Part shown: one piece after another, positions 5,827-5,908 of the stretch
How positions within the stretch are numbered: the first letter of the stretch is position 1
How the letters are laid out: each line of letters begins with the position of its first letter
Source: Spirochaetae bacterium HGW-Spirochaetae-7
Lineage (GTDB): Bacteria > Spirochaetota > Spirochaetia > Treponematales > UBA12059
DNA length: 5,908 nucleotides
Direction of reading: 5' to 3'
NCBI GenBank assembly: GCA_002839245.1
Contig: PGXR01000178.1
Coordinates: forward strand, 1-5,908
The notes under the pieces: model-generated
Databases searched by the model: none
What the model was told of the DNA's origin: nothing
The model's input: only the letters and a program-made list of their open reading frames with translations
Program-made: the position numbers and the translations under genes

Positions 5827-5908
5827 ATGGACGAGGAAAGCAGATACGAACAGAGCGACGAGGACCTTCAGCACCTCGAGGACGATACGGCGGAATCGGC
5901 GGCCTCAG
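5827..5908 (+). CDS. N-terminus of an acidic protein, cut by the right edge
   Basis: Only 27 codons are visible (MDEESRYEQSDEDL and onward to the edge), with no stop. About one third of the residues are Asp or Glu and the segment is low in hydrophobics, so it is probably a disordered acidic N-terminal tail in front of a domain outside the window. The start is well supported by GGAGGAG eight bases upstream. Same strand and a 63-base gap suggest it belongs to the M23-bactofilin-YaaR transcription group, although a hairpin intervenes. From the YaaR-YaaT association in Firmicutes, a PSP1/YaaT-domain protein is one guess, but nothing visible proves it. Confidence 0.65.
   Translation, partial: MDEESRYEQSDEDLQHLEDDTAESAAS

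Overview
The window is a gene-dense, GC-rich (about 60%) bacterial chromosome segment. It holds five complete or nearly complete protein genes plus the first 27 codons of a sixth. The likeliest source is a GC-rich member of the Spirochaetota. That rests on the combination of a membrane-anchored M23 peptidase, a bactofilin and a YaaR/DUF327 protein in one run, and on the style of the M23 protein's N-terminus. It is an inference from gene content; there is no rRNA or other phylogenetic marker here. The -10/-35 boxes are of the ordinary housekeeping-sigma type.

Layout, left to right. (1) 1-761, plus strand: the C-terminal two thirds or so of an NhaC-type Na+/H+ antiporter, cut by the left edge. 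(2) 766-786: a perfect GC-rich hairpin between two convergent genes. (3) 2686-827, minus strand: htpG, the bacterial Hsp90 chaperone, full length. (4) 3633-2767, minus strand: a metallo-beta-lactamase-fold hydrolase that reads toward htpG. (5) 3641-3724: a short divergent promoter region with two good, oppositely oriented promoters. (6) 3753-4787, plus strand: a membrane-anchored M23 (LytM-type) peptidoglycan endopeptidase. (7) 4811-5284, plus strand: a bactofilin. (8) 5272-5763, plus strand: a YaaR/DUF327 protein overlapping the bactofilin by 13 bases. (9) 5784-5808: a hairpin without a T-tract. (10) 5827 to the right edge: the start of an acidic protein with a strong ribosome binding site.

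Functionally, the right half looks like a cell-envelope/cell-shape module. A bactofilin scaffold next to an M23 endopeptidase is a known pairing in curved and helical bacteria, where the scaffold positions or regulates local peptidoglycan cutting. The YaaR protein is translationally linked to the bactofilin. The left half holds a stress chaperone, an uncharacterised MBL hydrolase and an ion antiporter, which are ordinary housekeeping or physiological genes.

The least ordinary signals are in initiation rather than in gene content. Both the bactofilin and the MBL hydrolase appear to have a -10 box placed so that transcription would begin at, or within a few bases of, the start codon (leaderless mRNAs). 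The M23 gene appears to use a GTG or TTG start behind a G-tract. I found no CRISPR array, tRNA, rRNA, insertion sequence, phage gene or defence system, and nothing that requires a previously undescribed system.
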